Origin: Candidatus Omnitrophica bacterium CG11_big_fil_rev_8_21_14_0_20_64_10
GTDB taxonomy: Bacteria; Omnitrophota; Gorgyraeia; 1-14-0-20-64-10
NCBI GenBank assembly: GCA_002787095.1
Contig: PCVW01000032.1
Location: 12,274 to 49,006, forward strand
Direction: 5' to 3'
DNA: 36,733 nucleotides
This document shows positions 1-9,923 of the stretch, one piece after another (within the stretch, counting starts at the first letter, position 1; each line of letters starts with the position of its first letter). The translations under genes were made by a program, and so were the position numbers. The notes below the pieces were generated by a model that saw nothing but the letters and a program-made list of their open reading frames with translations, had not been told where the DNA came from and made no database searches.

Positions 1-1135
1 ATTCGAGACGGGCGATCAGATCCTTGTACAAATTGAACTGGTTGGTCAGGGTCAGCGACCAAAGCCGCAGATCCCCGACGCCGGTCGCGGTCCGAACGCC
101 GTCGAAATCGGCGAAGTACTCGGCCCGAGCCGCCAAACCATACCAGTCGTTGAACTGGTATTTCGCGTACCCGGCCACGCCGGCCCAGGAACCGTTCTCC
201 TGGTCCTCAACGACCACATCCTCCTCCCAACCGTAGTCAAAATTCAGCAGGAAGCTTAAGCGGTCGGTCGGATTGTAGCCGGCCGTGATGTCAATCAGGC
301 CCCGATCATCGTGGTTGTCGCTCGCCTGCTCCGGCCCGAACATCCCGGCCACCGAGAAGGAAGTCTTCTCGGTCGGCGTCGTCGCGATCTGCCACTCGAT
401 CGTCTTGCCGTTGTTGTTGTCGTCCACGACATCCCACCCGTTATTGACCCCGAAAGTCGTCGAGATCCAGTCCGCCCAGGGATAGGACAGCCGGACCCCG
501 GTATGGGTCAGCGCCTGCGCGAAACCGAACAGGTAGGAGCGGGAGAAATTCCAGTTGTCCTGGGACTCGGTCACCTCGGCCCCATGCAGGACCGTGAACT
601 TACCGAACTTCATGTCGAGTCCGTTGCCGACCGGCAGCAGGGCCTCGACATAGGCCTGCTGAAGGTCGAATTCGTCGGTCGTGGAACCCAACCCCGTCGT
701 GACCGCGCCGGTCACTTCGGCGTCCTCACCGACATGCAGATCGGTCCGGAAACCGACCCGGGAATCCTCCGAGACCGGCTTCTCGACCACCAGCTCGAAC
801 AGGTTCGGCTGGAAATCGTTGGCCTCGGTGTCGAAGACTCGGAGGGTGTTGGAACCGCTCTCCGGTTCATCGAAGTTATACACATAGGAAGCGGACACAT
901 GGCCGGAGAGGTCCACCTTGCGGACCCAGGAAGGGATCAGATCCCCCTCCACCGTCCGGACCTCCGGCTCCTTAGCCTCCTGCTTGGCCAGCCGCGTCTC
1001 CAACTGGCTCAACTGCTTCTTCAAGGCGGTGATTTCCGCCCGCAAATCCTCATCTCCGCCTGCGAAGGCGGGTAAGACCGGGGCGCCAAGCGCCAAAAAA
1101 CCGGCCAGGGACAAAACAACGGTCTTCCGAATCAT
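1..1135 (-). CDS. Outer-membrane beta-barrel porin (OmpL/BBP2-like), C-terminus beyond window edge
   Basis: ATG at 1135 on the minus strand: MIRKTVVLSLAGFLALGAPVLPAFAGGDEDLRAEITALKKQLSQLETRLAKQE...; signal peptide, short coiled coil, then aromatic/Gly-rich beta-barrel sequence; frame open to position 1. Absent from the ORF track because it has no stop in the window. Confidence 0.75.
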   Translation of the reverse strand, partial: MIRKTVVLSLAGFLALGAPVLPAFAGGDEDLRAEITALKKQLSQLETRLAKQEAKEPEVRTVEGDLIPSWVRKVDLSGHVSASYVYNFDEPESGSNTLRVFDTEANDFQPNLFELVVEKPVSEDSRVGFRTDLHVGEDAEVTGAVTTGLGSTTDEFDLQQAYVEALLPVGNGLDMKFGKFTVLHGAEVTESQDNWNFSRSYLFGFAQALTHTGVRLSYPWADWISTTFGVNNGWDVVDDNNNGKTIEWQIATTPTEKTSFSVAGMFGPEQASDNHDDRGLIDITAGYNPTDRLSFLLNFDYGWEEDVVVEDQENGSWAGVAGYAKYQFNDWYGLAARAEYFADFDGVRTATGVGDLRLWSLTLTNQFNLYKDLIARLE

Positions 1136-1179
1136 GGTTTGGGAAGCCCCCTTTTCTGTTTCGATTTGCGGGGACACGC

Positions 1180-1216
1180 GGCTGGGTTCCCTCCGTGCTG
1201 CCCGGGGAACCCAGCC
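1180..1216. repeat. Perfect 12-bp inverted repeat (GGCTGGGTTCCC / GGGAACCCAGCC), 13-nt loop
   Basis: Read directly at 1180-1191 and 1205-1216, between the response regulator stop and the porin start. Confidence 0.8.
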
Positions 1217-1296
1217 TGCGCCCCCGATGGGTAATTGCTGCGGGGATAGAATACGGAAACAGGTTAACGGGGAATAACCGGGATGTTAAATCGAGG

Positions 1297-1986
1297 TTAC
1301 GGGGTTCCGGAGAACTTGTAGCCGACGTTCCGGACCGTCTCAATCAGCGAAGCCTGGCGGGGACCCAGCTTGGCCCGCAGCCGCCGGATATGGACATCCA
1401 CGGTCCGGGTCCCTCCGATGAAGTCATAGCCCCAAACCTGGTTGAGCAACTGATCCCGGGTGAAGACCCGGTCGGGCCGGGTCGCGAGGAACTTGACCAG
1501 CTCGAACTCCTTGAAGGTCAGCTCCAGCGGGGCGCCCGCGAGCCGCACCTCAAAACGGTCCGGATCGATCTCAAGCTCCCCGATCCGGATCACCGTCCCG
1601 GGCGGCGCATGGTTGAGCCGCCCCATGACCAGCCGCAGACGGGCCTCCAGCTCCCCCGGCTGTCCCGGAAGGACCAGGAAATCCTCGATCCCCTTGCCCG
1701 GCTCCCACCGGCCCACTTGGGGCCCCTCCATCAGCAGCAGCATCGGGGGAAAGTTTTGGGCCGCCCCGCCCCGCAGTTCATGGATCCAGCCGGCCGGATC
1801 CTTCAGGGCGCTTAAATCCGCCAGGAGCAACAGGCAGTCCCCCTCCGAATCAGATGCCGCGGCCGCCAGATCTCCGGCCGACAGGATTCGGACCTCGAAG
1901 CCGGCCCGGACCAGACGCCCCTTGAGGGTCTTGAGTCCCTGCGGCTTGGGGGCGATCAGGCCGATCCAGGCCGCCATCTCAGACAT
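1297..1986 (-). CDS. OmpR/PhoB-type response regulator with atypical receiver domain
   Basis: C-terminal winged helix: ELEIDPDRFEVRLAGAPLELTFKEFELVKFLATRPDRVFTRDQLLNQVWGYDFIGGTRTVDVHIRRLRAKLG...IETVRNVGYKF. Confidence 0.85.
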   Translation of the reverse strand: MSEMAAWIGLIAPKPQGLKTLKGRLVRAGFEVRILSAGDLAAAASDSEGDCLLLLADLSALKDPAGWIHELRGGAAQNFPPMLLLMEGPQVGRWEPGKGIEDFLVLPGQPGELEARLRLVMGRLNHAPPGTVIRIGELEIDPDRFEVRLAGAPLELTFKEFELVKFLATRPDRVFTRDQLLNQVWGYDFIGGTRTVDVHIRRLRAKLGPRQASLIETVRNVGYKFSGTP

Positions 1987-3643
1987 CCCTGAAACGGTTG
2001 GTCACCGGCATCCGGTGGTCCTTGCCAAAGGCCCGGGGGGTGATCTTAATCCCCATCGGCGCCTGGCGCCGCTTGTACTCGTTGCGGTCGATGAGCCGGA
2101 GCAACCGGACAATTTCGCCGGCAGGACGGCGCAGCCGGATCCGGATCTCCCCCGCCGACCGGTTCTCCTCCACATAAGCCCGGATCACCGGATCCAACCG
2201 GCGGTAAGGAGGCAGCGTATCGGCGTCCCGCTGGTTGGGCCTCAGTTCGGCGGTGGGGGCCCGGCGCAGGACGGAGGCGGGGATCACCGGCCGGCCGAAA
2301 AAACGGTTCACTTCCCGGCTCACCCCGTACACCTGCGTCTTGGTCAGATCCTTGATCACCGCGAATCCCCCCACCATGTCCCCATACAGCGTGCAGTAGC
2401 CGGTCGAAAGCTCCGACTTGTTGCCGGGCGCCAGCACCAGCCACCCGAACTTGTTCGACAGCGCCATCAGCAGAAACCCCCGAATCCGGGCCTGCAGGTT
2501 CTCCTCGGTCGTGTCCGGCTTCCGGTCCCGAAAAACCGGCCGCAGGGTCGCCTGCGCCGCCTGAAAGATCAGTTCAATCGGCAGGGTCTCCAGGCGCACC
2601 CCCAGGTTCCGGGCCAGGCGCTGCGCGTCCCGCCGGGTGGCCGCCGAGGAGTAGCGGGAAGGCATCGTGACCGCCCGGACCCGCTCGGGGCCCAGCGCGG
2701 CCGCCGCGACCGCCAGCGTCAGGGCCGAATCCACCCCGCCGCTTAAGCCCACCACCACTTCCCGAAAACCGTTCTTCTCCACATAGTCCCGGGTCCCCAA
2801 AAGAAGGGCCTGCAGGATCTGCCGAACCGGGGTCAGCCGGGGAGCGCTCCGGTCGGGTTTGAACCGGCCTTTCCCCTTAGCCCTGCCGCCGGCAAGGGGC
2901 AGTTCGGCGCAGAACACCCCTTCCCGGAACCGGGGGGCCCGGAACAGGATCCGCCCCGCGGGACCGACCGCCAGGGATCCCCCGTCAAAGACCAGTTCAT
3001 CCTGGCCGCCGACCAGATTCACATACAGCATCGGCAGGCCGGTCCGCCGGCTCTGCCAGGTGACGACCCGTTCCCGGGCCGCCGCCTTGTCGGCGTCGTA
3101 CGGAGAGGCGGAGATGTTGATCAAAAGCCGGGCGCCGCCCCGGGCCTGCGGGCCGGTCGGCGAAGCGGCCCCCGCCCAGATGTCCTCGCAAATCGAAAGC
3201 CCCGTCCGGACCGACTCGGAGCGGCCCAGCGGCAGGTCCACCACCAGCGCCCGCTCCCCCGGCGTGAAGTAGCGCCGCTCATCGAAAACGCCGTAATTGG
3301 GCAGGGCCATCTTCGCGGTCCGGGCGACGATCCTGCCGGCCCGCAGCAGATAGGCGGTATTGAACAACTTCCGCCCCCGCTCCTCCACCGAACCCAGGAC
3401 CACGGTGACCGGGCCCCGGACCGCCCGCCGGACCCGGTTGAGCGCCGCGCCGGCCGCCCGGATGAAAGCCGGCTTGAACAGCAGGTCCTCGGGGGGATAG
3501 CCGCAAAGGGCCAGTTCCGGAAAGAGCAGCAGCTGCGCCCCCCGGCGCTCCCCTTCCCGGATCGCCGCCAGGATCTTCCGGACATTGCCGTCGAGGTCCC
3601 CGACGGTCGGGTTGATCTGCCCGAATCCAACCCGCAGCTTCAT
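1979..3643 (-). CDS. nadE: Glutamine-dependent NAD+ synthetase
   Basis: N-terminal nitrilase/amidase domain (LLLFPELALCGYPPEDLL, GLSICEDIW) and C-terminal NAD synthase (VVGLSGGVDSALTLAVA, LAPGNKSELSTGYCTLYGDMVGGFAVIKDLTKTQVY). Confidence 0.95.
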   Translation of the reverse strand: MKLRVGFGQINPTVGDLDGNVRKILAAIREGERRGAQLLLFPELALCGYPPEDLLFKPAFIRAAGAALNRVRRAVRGPVTVVLGSVEERGRKLFNTAYLLRAGRIVARTAKMALPNYGVFDERRYFTPGERALVVDLPLGRSESVRTGLSICEDIWAGAASPTGPQARGGARLLINISASPYDADKAAARERVVTWQSRRTGLPMLYVNLVGGQDELVFDGGSLAVGPAGRILFRAPRFREGVFCAELPLAGGRAKGKGRFKPDRSAPRLTPVRQILQALLLGTRDYVEKNGFREVVVGLSGGVDSALTLAVAAAALGPERVRAVTMPSRYSSAATRRDAQRLARNLGVRLETLPIELIFQAAQATLRPVFRDRKPDTTEENLQARIRGFLLMALSNKFGWLVLAPGNKSELSTGYCTLYGDMVGGFAVIKDLTKTQVYGVSREVNRFFGRPVIPASVLRRAPTAELRPNQRDADTLPPYRRLDPVIRAYVEENRSAGEIRIRLRRPAGEIVRLLRLIDRNEYKRRQAPMGIKITPRAFGKDHRMPVTNRFRDV

Positions 3644-4446
3644 AGGGCCGTCACGAACAGCCCGAGGCGGTCGGCCAGCGCGATCAGCGCGGGCCGGTCG
3701 AACAGCAGGGTCCGCCCCGCCTCCACGCCGATCCCGGCGGCCTGAACCGCCGCCAAGCGCCTGAGCGTCTCCTCCCCGACCACCGGGATGTCAAACCGCA
3801 TGTCCTTGCCTCGCCCGCAGGCCTTGACCACGACGCAGCCGGGGCCGGCAATCCGGCCGGCCCGCTCGATCGTCTCATCGGTCCCTTCCATCCCCTCGAC
3901 CGCGGCGACCGCTCCCTGTTTGAGGATCAGGGTCTGTCCGACCCCCCAGGCGGCCAGTTTCCGGGCCAACCGAAGCCCCGACCGAAGCTCCTTTCGCTGA
4001 TCGGCCATCGGGATCAAACGGGTCAAATCCCCCCGGACCGGGATCCACTCCTTGAGCAGAAAGGCGGAATGCAGGACCCGAAATCCCTTCGATTGAAGAA
4101 CGCGGACCGCCAACTTCATCGCAGAATCGCCCGAGCGGTCCGGAAGACGGGCCAGCAGTTGTCGGGTCGCGGGATCGAATGATTGGCCGGATTGGACGAG
4201 CCGGCGGGCCTGGATCTGTCCGGCCAGGATCACCTCTCGAACCCCGGCCCCCTTGAGCCAGTCCGGGATTCCCCCCAGCTCGGAGAGAGTCACCCAATGC
4301 ATCCGATCCACTTCCGATTCCAACGCCGGGTCGGTCTCTTCCCGCAAACCGACCGCCGCCACCAACCAGCCCCGGCGGCGGGCCGCCCGAGCCACATGAA
4401 TGGGAAAAGCGCGGTTGCCGGCGATCAGACCGATGGTCTTATTCAT
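3640..4446 (-). CDS. lpxI: UDP-2,3-diacylglucosamine pyrophosphatase LpxI (DUF1009 family)
   Basis: Starts MNKTIGLIAGNRAFPIHVARAARRRG; ...DRSGDSAMKLAVRVLQSKGFRVLHSAFLLKEWI...; located in a lipid A cluster. The ORF track start (4956) runs into the upstream gene. Confidence 0.85.
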   Translation of the reverse strand: MNKTIGLIAGNRAFPIHVARAARRRGWLVAAVGLREETDPALESEVDRMHWVTLSELGGIPDWLKGAGVREVILAGQIQARRLVQSGQSFDPATRQLLARLPDRSGDSAMKLAVRVLQSKGFRVLHSAFLLKEWIPVRGDLTRLIPMADQRKELRSGLRLARKLAAWGVGQTLILKQGAVAAVEGMEGTDETIERAGRIAGPGCVVVKACGRGKDMRFDIPVVGEETLRRLAAVQAAGIGVEAGRTLLFDRPALIALADRLGLFVTAL

Positions 4447-4454
4447 CGGACCGG

Positions 4455-5804
4455 TTACGGCTTGTCCTCCCCTTCCAACAGGGCGAACATCAGGGTCGCC
4501 TCCACCGCCGGCTTCCCTTCCACCAGCGCCCGGGTCCGCATCTGACCGGTCTTGGAGCGGAGCTTCAGCACCTCGGCCTCCAGCACCAGGGTGTCCCCCG
4601 GCAGGACCGCCCGGCGGAACTTCACATCGTCCATCGCGACGAAATAGGCGTACTTGCCGAGGTTCTCCGCCTTGTTGAGCAGCAGGATGCCGCACAGTTG
4701 AGCCAGCGCCTCGATCATCATGACGCCCGGCATCACCGGCCGCTTCGGGAAATGCCCCACGAAGAACTGTTCGTTGATCGTCACATTCTTGATGCCGACC
4801 GCCCGCTTGTCCGGCACCATCTCGATCACCCGGTCCACGAGGAGGAACGGATACCGGTGGGGCAGGATCCGCTGGATCGCGTGGATATCCAGCGTGACTG
4901 CCTCGGGCTCCACATACTGGGCCAGGATCCCGCTCTCCCGCCCCCGGTCCAGCCACTGCCGGAGCCGCTGGGCAAAGCGGATGTTCAGGGTGTGTCCCGA
5001 CCGGATCGCGACGACATGCCCGTGGATCGGCCGGCCCATGAGGTTGAGGTCTCCGATCAGGTCCAGCACCTTGTGCCGGACGAATTCGTCGGCGTAGCGC
5101 AGGTGGTTGTTGATGACCCGGCCGTTGGACTCCACGACGACGGTGTTCTCGTAGTTGGCCCCCTTCCCCAGCCCGATCTTCCGGAGCTGCTCCACTTCGG
5201 AGGCCATGCAGAAGGTGCGGGACGGCGCCAACTCCTTCTCGAAACGCTTGGGGGTCACCTCGTTCGAATAAAACTGGGCCTCAAGGCCCCGGACCGGATA
5301 ACTGAGGGTGTAGGAGATCTTGAACTTGTCGTCTGGGAAGATCGCGACCGCCGCGTCCTTCTCCTCGACCCAGATCGGCTCCCGGATCTGGATCGGCCGG
5401 CGGGGGGCCGGCTGGACCTCGGCGCCGGCCTGCTTGAAGATCTCCAGGAACGGATAGGCCGAACCGTCCAGCCCCGGCACCTCCTCCCCCTGGATCTCCA
5501 CCAGCAGGTTGTCGATCCCGGCCCCGAAACAAGCCGACATCAGATGCTCGACGGTGTGGACCTCCACCCGGCCGTTTCCGATTGAAGTGCGGCGGGGCCG
5601 CTTGGCCGCCTCCAGCACCGAGGTGACCGCCGCCTCGACCGGCTGCGAGCCCCCCATGTCGATCCGCTGGAAACGGATCCCGCTGTTGGCCGGAGCCGGC
5701 TTGAACTTGACCCGGACCGGCTTGCCGGTATGCAGGCCGACCCCCTCGACCCGCATGACCCGCTGAATCGTTCTCTGGTTCTCAGCCGCCGGATTGCTCA
5801 TCAA
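4455..5804 (-). CDS. lpxC/fabZ: Bifunctional UDP-3-O-acyl-N-acetylglucosamine deacetylase / 3-hydroxyacyl-ACP dehydratase (LpxC-FabZ fusion)
   Basis: LpxC motifs ([46 protein letters not shown]) followed in frame by FabZ ([43 protein letters not shown]). Confidence 0.93.
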   Translation of the reverse strand: MMSNPAAENQRTIQRVMRVEGVGLHTGKPVRVKFKPAPANSGIRFQRIDMGGSQPVEAAVTSVLEAAKRPRRTSIGNGRVEVHTVEHLMSACFGAGIDNLLVEIQGEEVPGLDGSAYPFLEIFKQAGAEVQPAPRRPIQIREPIWVEEKDAAVAIFPDDKFKISYTLSYPVRGLEAQFYSNEVTPKRFEKELAPSRTFCMASEVEQLRKIGLGKGANYENTVVVESNGRVINNHLRYADEFVRHKVLDLIGDLNLMGRPIHGHVVAIRSGHTLNIRFAQRLRQWLDRGRESGILAQYVEPEAVTLDIHAIQRILPHRYPFLLVDRVIEMVPDKRAVGIKNVTINEQFFVGHFPKRPVMPGVMMIEALAQLCGILLLNKAENLGKYAYFVAMDDVKFRRAVLPGDTLVLEAEVLKLRSKTGQMRTRALVEGKPAVEATLMFALLEGEDKP

Positions 5805-6912
5805 GACGCCTCTCCAGTTCCTCGATCCGTTTGCGCATCCCCTCGACCGTCTTCAGCAGGTCCGGCAGCCCCTGCAGGGCGGCGTTGACCCGTTTGGCCC
5901 GGGCCAGCGGCTTGGCCGGCGTGCCCCAAATCTGGCTGTTGGCCGGGACCGACTTGCTGATCCCCGACTGGGCGCCGGCCATCACATTGTCCCCGACCGA
6001 GATGTGGCCGACCACCCCGCACTGTCCGGCCAGCACCACATGGTTCCCCAGGACCGTCGAGCCGGAAACCCCGGCCTGGGCGACCAGGATGCAGCCGACT
6101 CCGGTCACGACATTGTGGGCGATCTGAACCAGATTGTCGATCTTGGTCCCCTTGCCGATGACCGTCTTGCCGAAACGGGCCCGGTCAATCGTCACATTGG
6201 CCCCGATCTCGACATCATCCTCCACCACGACCGTCCCGATCTGGGGAATCTTGTGGTGAACCCCCTGAACCGTCGCGAAACCGAACCCGTCGGAACCGAT
6301 GACCGTCCCGGCATGCACGGTCACCCGGTGGCCCAGCGTGATCTTCTCCCGGACCACGACCCCCGGGTAAATCAGGCAATCGTTGCCGATCCGGCTCTCC
6401 GGACCGACCGTCGCCCCGCCATGGATCACCGTCCGGTCGCCGATCACCGCGCCGTCGCCGATCACCGCGAAGGGACCGACCGCGGCGTCCCGACCAAGCC
6501 GGACCCCCTTGCCGATGTGGGCCTTCCTGCTCACTCCGGTGAAATCCTGACGGATCACCGGAACAAAGAGGCCGGCCAGCTTCGCGAACGCCAGCGACGG
6601 ATTGTCGGTCTGCACAACCGGCTTTCCGGAAACAACCGCCTCGGGCGAAGCAATGACCGCCGAAGCACGGGTCTGCTCAATCAGATACAGGTACTTGCTG
6701 TTGGCAACGAAGGTGATGTCGCCGGGGCGAGCCTCCTTGATGCCGCAGATGCCGGTGATCCGGGTCGTTCCGTCCCCGATCACCTTGCCCCCGACCAAAC
6801 GGGCAATCTCAGCCAACCGGTAGGACCGGCCGCCGTTCCCCGGCGCCGCCGGGGATGAAGCCGCCGGGCGAACGGCCCGGCGGGATTTCTGTTTGGTCTT
6901 GGCGGAAGGCAT
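5782..6912 (-). CDS. lpxD: UDP-3-O-(3-hydroxyacyl)glucosamine N-acyltransferase
   Basis: LbH hexapeptide repeats; [63 protein letters not shown]. Confidence 0.95.
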   Translation of the reverse strand: MPSAKTKQKSRRAVRPAASSPAAPGNGGRSYRLAEIARLVGGKVIGDGTTRITGICGIKEARPGDITFVANSKYLYLIEQTRASAVIASPEAVVSGKPVVQTDNPSLAFAKLAGLFVPVIRQDFTGVSRKAHIGKGVRLGRDAAVGPFAVIGDGAVIGDRTVIHGGATVGPESRIGNDCLIYPGVVVREKITLGHRVTVHAGTVIGSDGFGFATVQGVHHKIPQIGTVVVEDDVEIGANVTIDRARFGKTVIGKGTKIDNLVQIAHNVVTGVGCILVAQAGVSGSTVLGNHVVLAGQCGVVGHISVGDNVMAGAQSGISKSVPANSQIWGTPAKPLARAKRVNAALQGLPDLLKTVEGMRKRIEELERRLDEQSGG

Positions 6913-6916
6913 CGGC

Positions 6917-7459
6917 TTATCGATTCAGGATTTTCAGGACCTCATCGGTCACATCCAGCGCGTCATCATGGTACAGAACGACCCGGTCGCTGAGCACCAG
7001 GTTCAGTCCGGTCTTCTTGGCATGCTCTTCGATTGCCGCCTGAATCTTGTCGATGATCGCCCCGATCGCCTCTTCCTTGCGCTGGCGCAGCGTTCCCTCC
7101 ACCTGCCGGTCGAACTGGGCCAGATCCTTCAGCTTATCCTCGAACTGCTGGCGCCTGGCGTCGCGGCCCTCCGCGTTGAGGATAATCTCCTCCTCTCGGA
7201 GCCGCTGAATCTCGGCGACCCGCTTGTCCCGTTCCCCCTTTCTCTCCTTCGCGTAATGGTCGATCTCCTCCCGATGCTTGGAGGTGCCGCCGTAGCCGTC
7301 GAACACCCGCTCCATGTCCACATAGCCGATCCGCAGCGAGGTGCTCCCTCCCTCGGCCGCCCCGGCAACCGGAAAAACCCAGGCAACCAGGAAGGCGGTG
7401 AGCAGGGTGAGCGGAAGCGGACGGCCAACCGAAAAAATCCTGCGCATGGACCGGTTCAT
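6917..7459 (-). CDS. skp: OmpH/Skp-family periplasmic chaperone
   Basis: Signal peptide, [15 protein letters not shown], coiled-coil KE-rich region, [27 protein letters not shown]; between bamA and lpxD. Confidence 0.88.
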   Translation of the reverse strand: MNRSMRRIFSVGRPLPLTLLTAFLVAWVFPVAGAAEGGSTSLRIGYVDMERVFDGYGGTSKHREEIDHYAKERKGERDKRVAEIQRLREEEIILNAEGRDARRQQFEDKLKDLAQFDRQVEGTLRQRKEEAIGAIIDKIQAAIEEHAKKTGLNLVLSDRVVLYHDDALDVTDEVLKILNR

Positions 7460-7480
7460 GGATGACTCCCGTGAATTTAA

Positions 7481-9859
7481 CTAAAACGCGCGACTGGCGG
7501 AGAAGTGGAGCCGGCCGGTGTCCTTCTCGTTGTCGGCCGGATTGATCGGCCAGCCATAATCCAGCTTGACCGGCCCGAAGGGGGTCTTGACCCGGACGCC
7601 CGCTCCGACGCCGATCCGGAGCTCATCCTGGAACATTTCGCCGGCGCTCGACCAGACATTGCCGGCGTCCACGAAGGCGGCCCCCTTGAGGAAATCCACG
7701 ATCGGGACCGTGTACTCGGCGTTGAAGACCGCGAGCGCCTCGCCGCCGACCGGGTCATTGGAGTTGGGATCGGTGGGACCCACCCGGCGCTCCTTGTACC
7801 CCCGCACCGAATCGGCGCCCCCGGCGAAAAACCGCTCGAAGATCGGCACCGTCTCCGAATCGCCGTAGTTGTCGGCGATCCCGAACCGGGCGCTCAGCTC
7901 CAGCACATGATCCTCCCGAATCGGATGGAAGTAGACGCTGTCACTGGCGGTCCACTTCCAGAAGTCCCGGTCGCCGCCCAGCGCCGTTCCGGCCAACTCG
8001 ACCCCGGTCGCCGCGAGATACCCGGTGTTCGGATTGAAGACATTGTTGCGGGCGTCCCGGGTGAAGGTGAGACCCACCGAGGAAATGGAGTTTTCCCCGA
8101 TCTCGTCCTTGAGGGCCTGCGAAGCATTGTTGGAGACATCGGTCACCCGGTCGGACTCCAGCCGGTAGCGGAAGAGGAGCTTGTTCTCATCGCTCAGAGT
8201 CTTGCCCAGGCGAAGGACCCCCCCCTGGCGCTTGAGCTCAAAGCTGTACCCCTCGCCGCGGGTCCGGACGGTGTTGAACAGGTCGAAACCGAAGAGGTAC
8301 GGCCGGTCGAACAACCACGGTTCGGTGAAGGAAAGTTCGAAATCGGTCCGCCGGGTCCCCAGCAGCGTCCGGAACCGCAGCTCCTGCCCTCCCCCGACGA
8401 AGCTGGGCCAGTTGAACAGATCAAAATTGCGCTGGGTGATCTCGGCGAAGCCGATGAAGTTGTCGACCGAACTGAAACCGCCGCCGAAGGCGAACTCCCC
8501 GGTCTTGCTCTCCTTGACGCCGACCTTCAAGTCCCGCTGGTCCGGCCGGTCGGTCGCGGCCGTCTCCAGGGAGACCTCCTCGAAGTAACCCAGGTTGTAC
8601 AGCCGCTCCTTGGACTTGCGCAGCTTCTGCCCGTCGAAACGATCGCCCGGGTAAAGCCGCAGCTCCCGCCGGACCACGGAGTCCCGGGTCTTGATGTTCC
8701 CCTCGATCGAGATCTTGCCGACATAGGAGAGGGAGCCCTCCGACACCTTGTGGGTGATGTCCACCCGGCCGGTGGCCGGGTTGACCGCGGTGTCGCTGTA
8801 GACCGAGGCGGTCATGTAGCCCCGGCCGAAGTAGACCGACTGCATTGCGGCGGAGTCCTGCCGCATCCGGTCCTCGCTGAAGGGATCTTCCGTCTTGAGC
8901 GCCAGCGCCGCCCGCAAATCCTCCTCCGGAAGGACCGACACCCCCCGCAGGGTCGTCTGCCCCACCAGGTACCGGGGCCCCTCTTCGATCGCAATGTCAA
9001 TCACAAGAAACCGCCTGTCCTCATCGAAGCTCACCTTGGAGGTCGCCTGAACATCCGGATACCCCTCCAGGCGATAAAGCCCCTTGACCCGCTCCAGATC
9101 CTCCTCAAGCACCTCCGGTCGGTAATAGCCGGAGGAGAACCACCACCAGGCCTGCTTGGTCGCCATCCCCTTGAGCAGCTGCTTGTCCCGCAGCTGCTGG
9201 TTGCCGGTGAAGCGGATCCGCCGGACCTTGATCTTCGCGTGCTCGTCAATGTTGATGTAGAGCGACACCTTGTTGGCGAGGTCGTCCAGCTTCACCTCGT
9301 GGGTGATGTCCACCAGGTAGAACCCCTTGGTGCGGTAAAGTTGGCGAATCTGTTCGATGTCCTCCTTGAGGGTCCGGCGGTCGAGCAGCTCCTGCTCTTT
9401 GAGCTTCATCGTCTCCTTGAGTTTGGACTCCCGGAAGTGCCGGGCCCCGGTGATGATGATCGATCCGATCACCGGCCGTTCCTTGACGATGAAGCGGACC
9501 ATTTTCCCTTCCCGATAGGGCCGAATATCGGCGGTCACATCGGCGAAGAAACCGGTGCCGTAAAGCCGCTTAATGTCCTCATTGACGGTGTCGTTGTTGA
9601 AAGCATCCCCCGGGCGGGTTCGGATCCGGGTCAGGATCGTGGTGGTGGCGACGATGGCGTTGCCTTCCACCTCCACGGCGACGACGGTCTCCTGGGAAGC
9701 GGCCGGCGCGGCCGATTCGGCGACCGGCCGGCTGTCGGAGGAAGCCGTCTGCTCCTCGGCCCAGGCGGTGGAAGCGGAGAAAAAAACCGTTGAGACAAGG
9801 GCGGCCCCGGCAAAAAACCGGAACAGCCGGCTCGTTCTTAGTGGGTTTGCGTACTGCAT
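7481..9859 (-). CDS. bamA: Outer membrane protein assembly factor BamA
   Basis: POTRA repeats then Omp85 barrel ending ...GVGAGVRVKTPFGPVKLDYGWPINP...GRLHFSASRAF; canonical VRGYKER loop. Confidence 0.96.
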   Translation of the reverse strand: MQYANPLRTSRLFRFFAGAALVSTVFFSASTAWAEEQTASSDSRPVAESAAPAASQETVVAVEVEGNAIVATTTILTRIRTRPGDAFNNDTVNEDIKRLYGTGFFADVTADIRPYREGKMVRFIVKERPVIGSIIITGARHFRESKLKETMKLKEQELLDRRTLKEDIEQIRQLYRTKGFYLVDITHEVKLDDLANKVSLYINIDEHAKIKVRRIRFTGNQQLRDKQLLKGMATKQAWWWFSSGYYRPEVLEEDLERVKGLYRLEGYPDVQATSKVSFDEDRRFLVIDIAIEEGPRYLVGQTTLRGVSVLPEEDLRAALALKTEDPFSEDRMRQDSAAMQSVYFGRGYMTASVYSDTAVNPATGRVDITHKVSEGSLSYVGKISIEGNIKTRDSVVRRELRLYPGDRFDGQKLRKSKERLYNLGYFEEVSLETAATDRPDQRDLKVGVKESKTGEFAFGGGFSSVDNFIGFAEITQRNFDLFNWPSFVGGGQELRFRTLLGTRRTDFELSFTEPWLFDRPYLFGFDLFNTVRTRGEGYSFELKRQGGVLRLGKTLSDENKLLFRYRLESDRVTDVSNNASQALKDEIGENSISSVGLTFTRDARNNVFNPNTGYLAATGVELAGTALGGDRDFWKWTASDSVYFHPIREDHVLELSARFGIADNYGDSETVPIFERFFAGGADSVRGYKERRVGPTDPNSNDPVGGEALAVFNAEYTVPIVDFLKGAAFVDAGNVWSSAGEMFQDELRIGVGAGVRVKTPFGPVKLDYGWPINPADNEKDTGRLHFSASRAF

Positions 9860-9866
9860 TTACGGT

Positions 9867-9895
9867 ACTCTAGCACAGCGGCCGGGCGGCCGCAA
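9867..9895 (-). promoter_or_regulatory. Candidate bamA promoter: TTGCGG-17 nt-TAGAGT, 7 nt before ATG
   Basis: Read directly on minus strand (-35 complement at 9890-9895, -10 complement at 9867-9872). Confidence 0.5.
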
Positions 9896-9923
9896 CGGGA
9901 AATCAGCGGGAAAATCAGCTTCC

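Noticed and set aside
7505-9793. 762-aa + strand ORF opposite bamA, and similar long antisense ORFs (e.g. 26644-28368, 17962-20097, 33064-34617)
   Set aside because: Low-complexity Pro/Arg/Gly/Leu/His-rich translations produced by GC-biased third positions of the real minus-strand genes; no recognisable domains.
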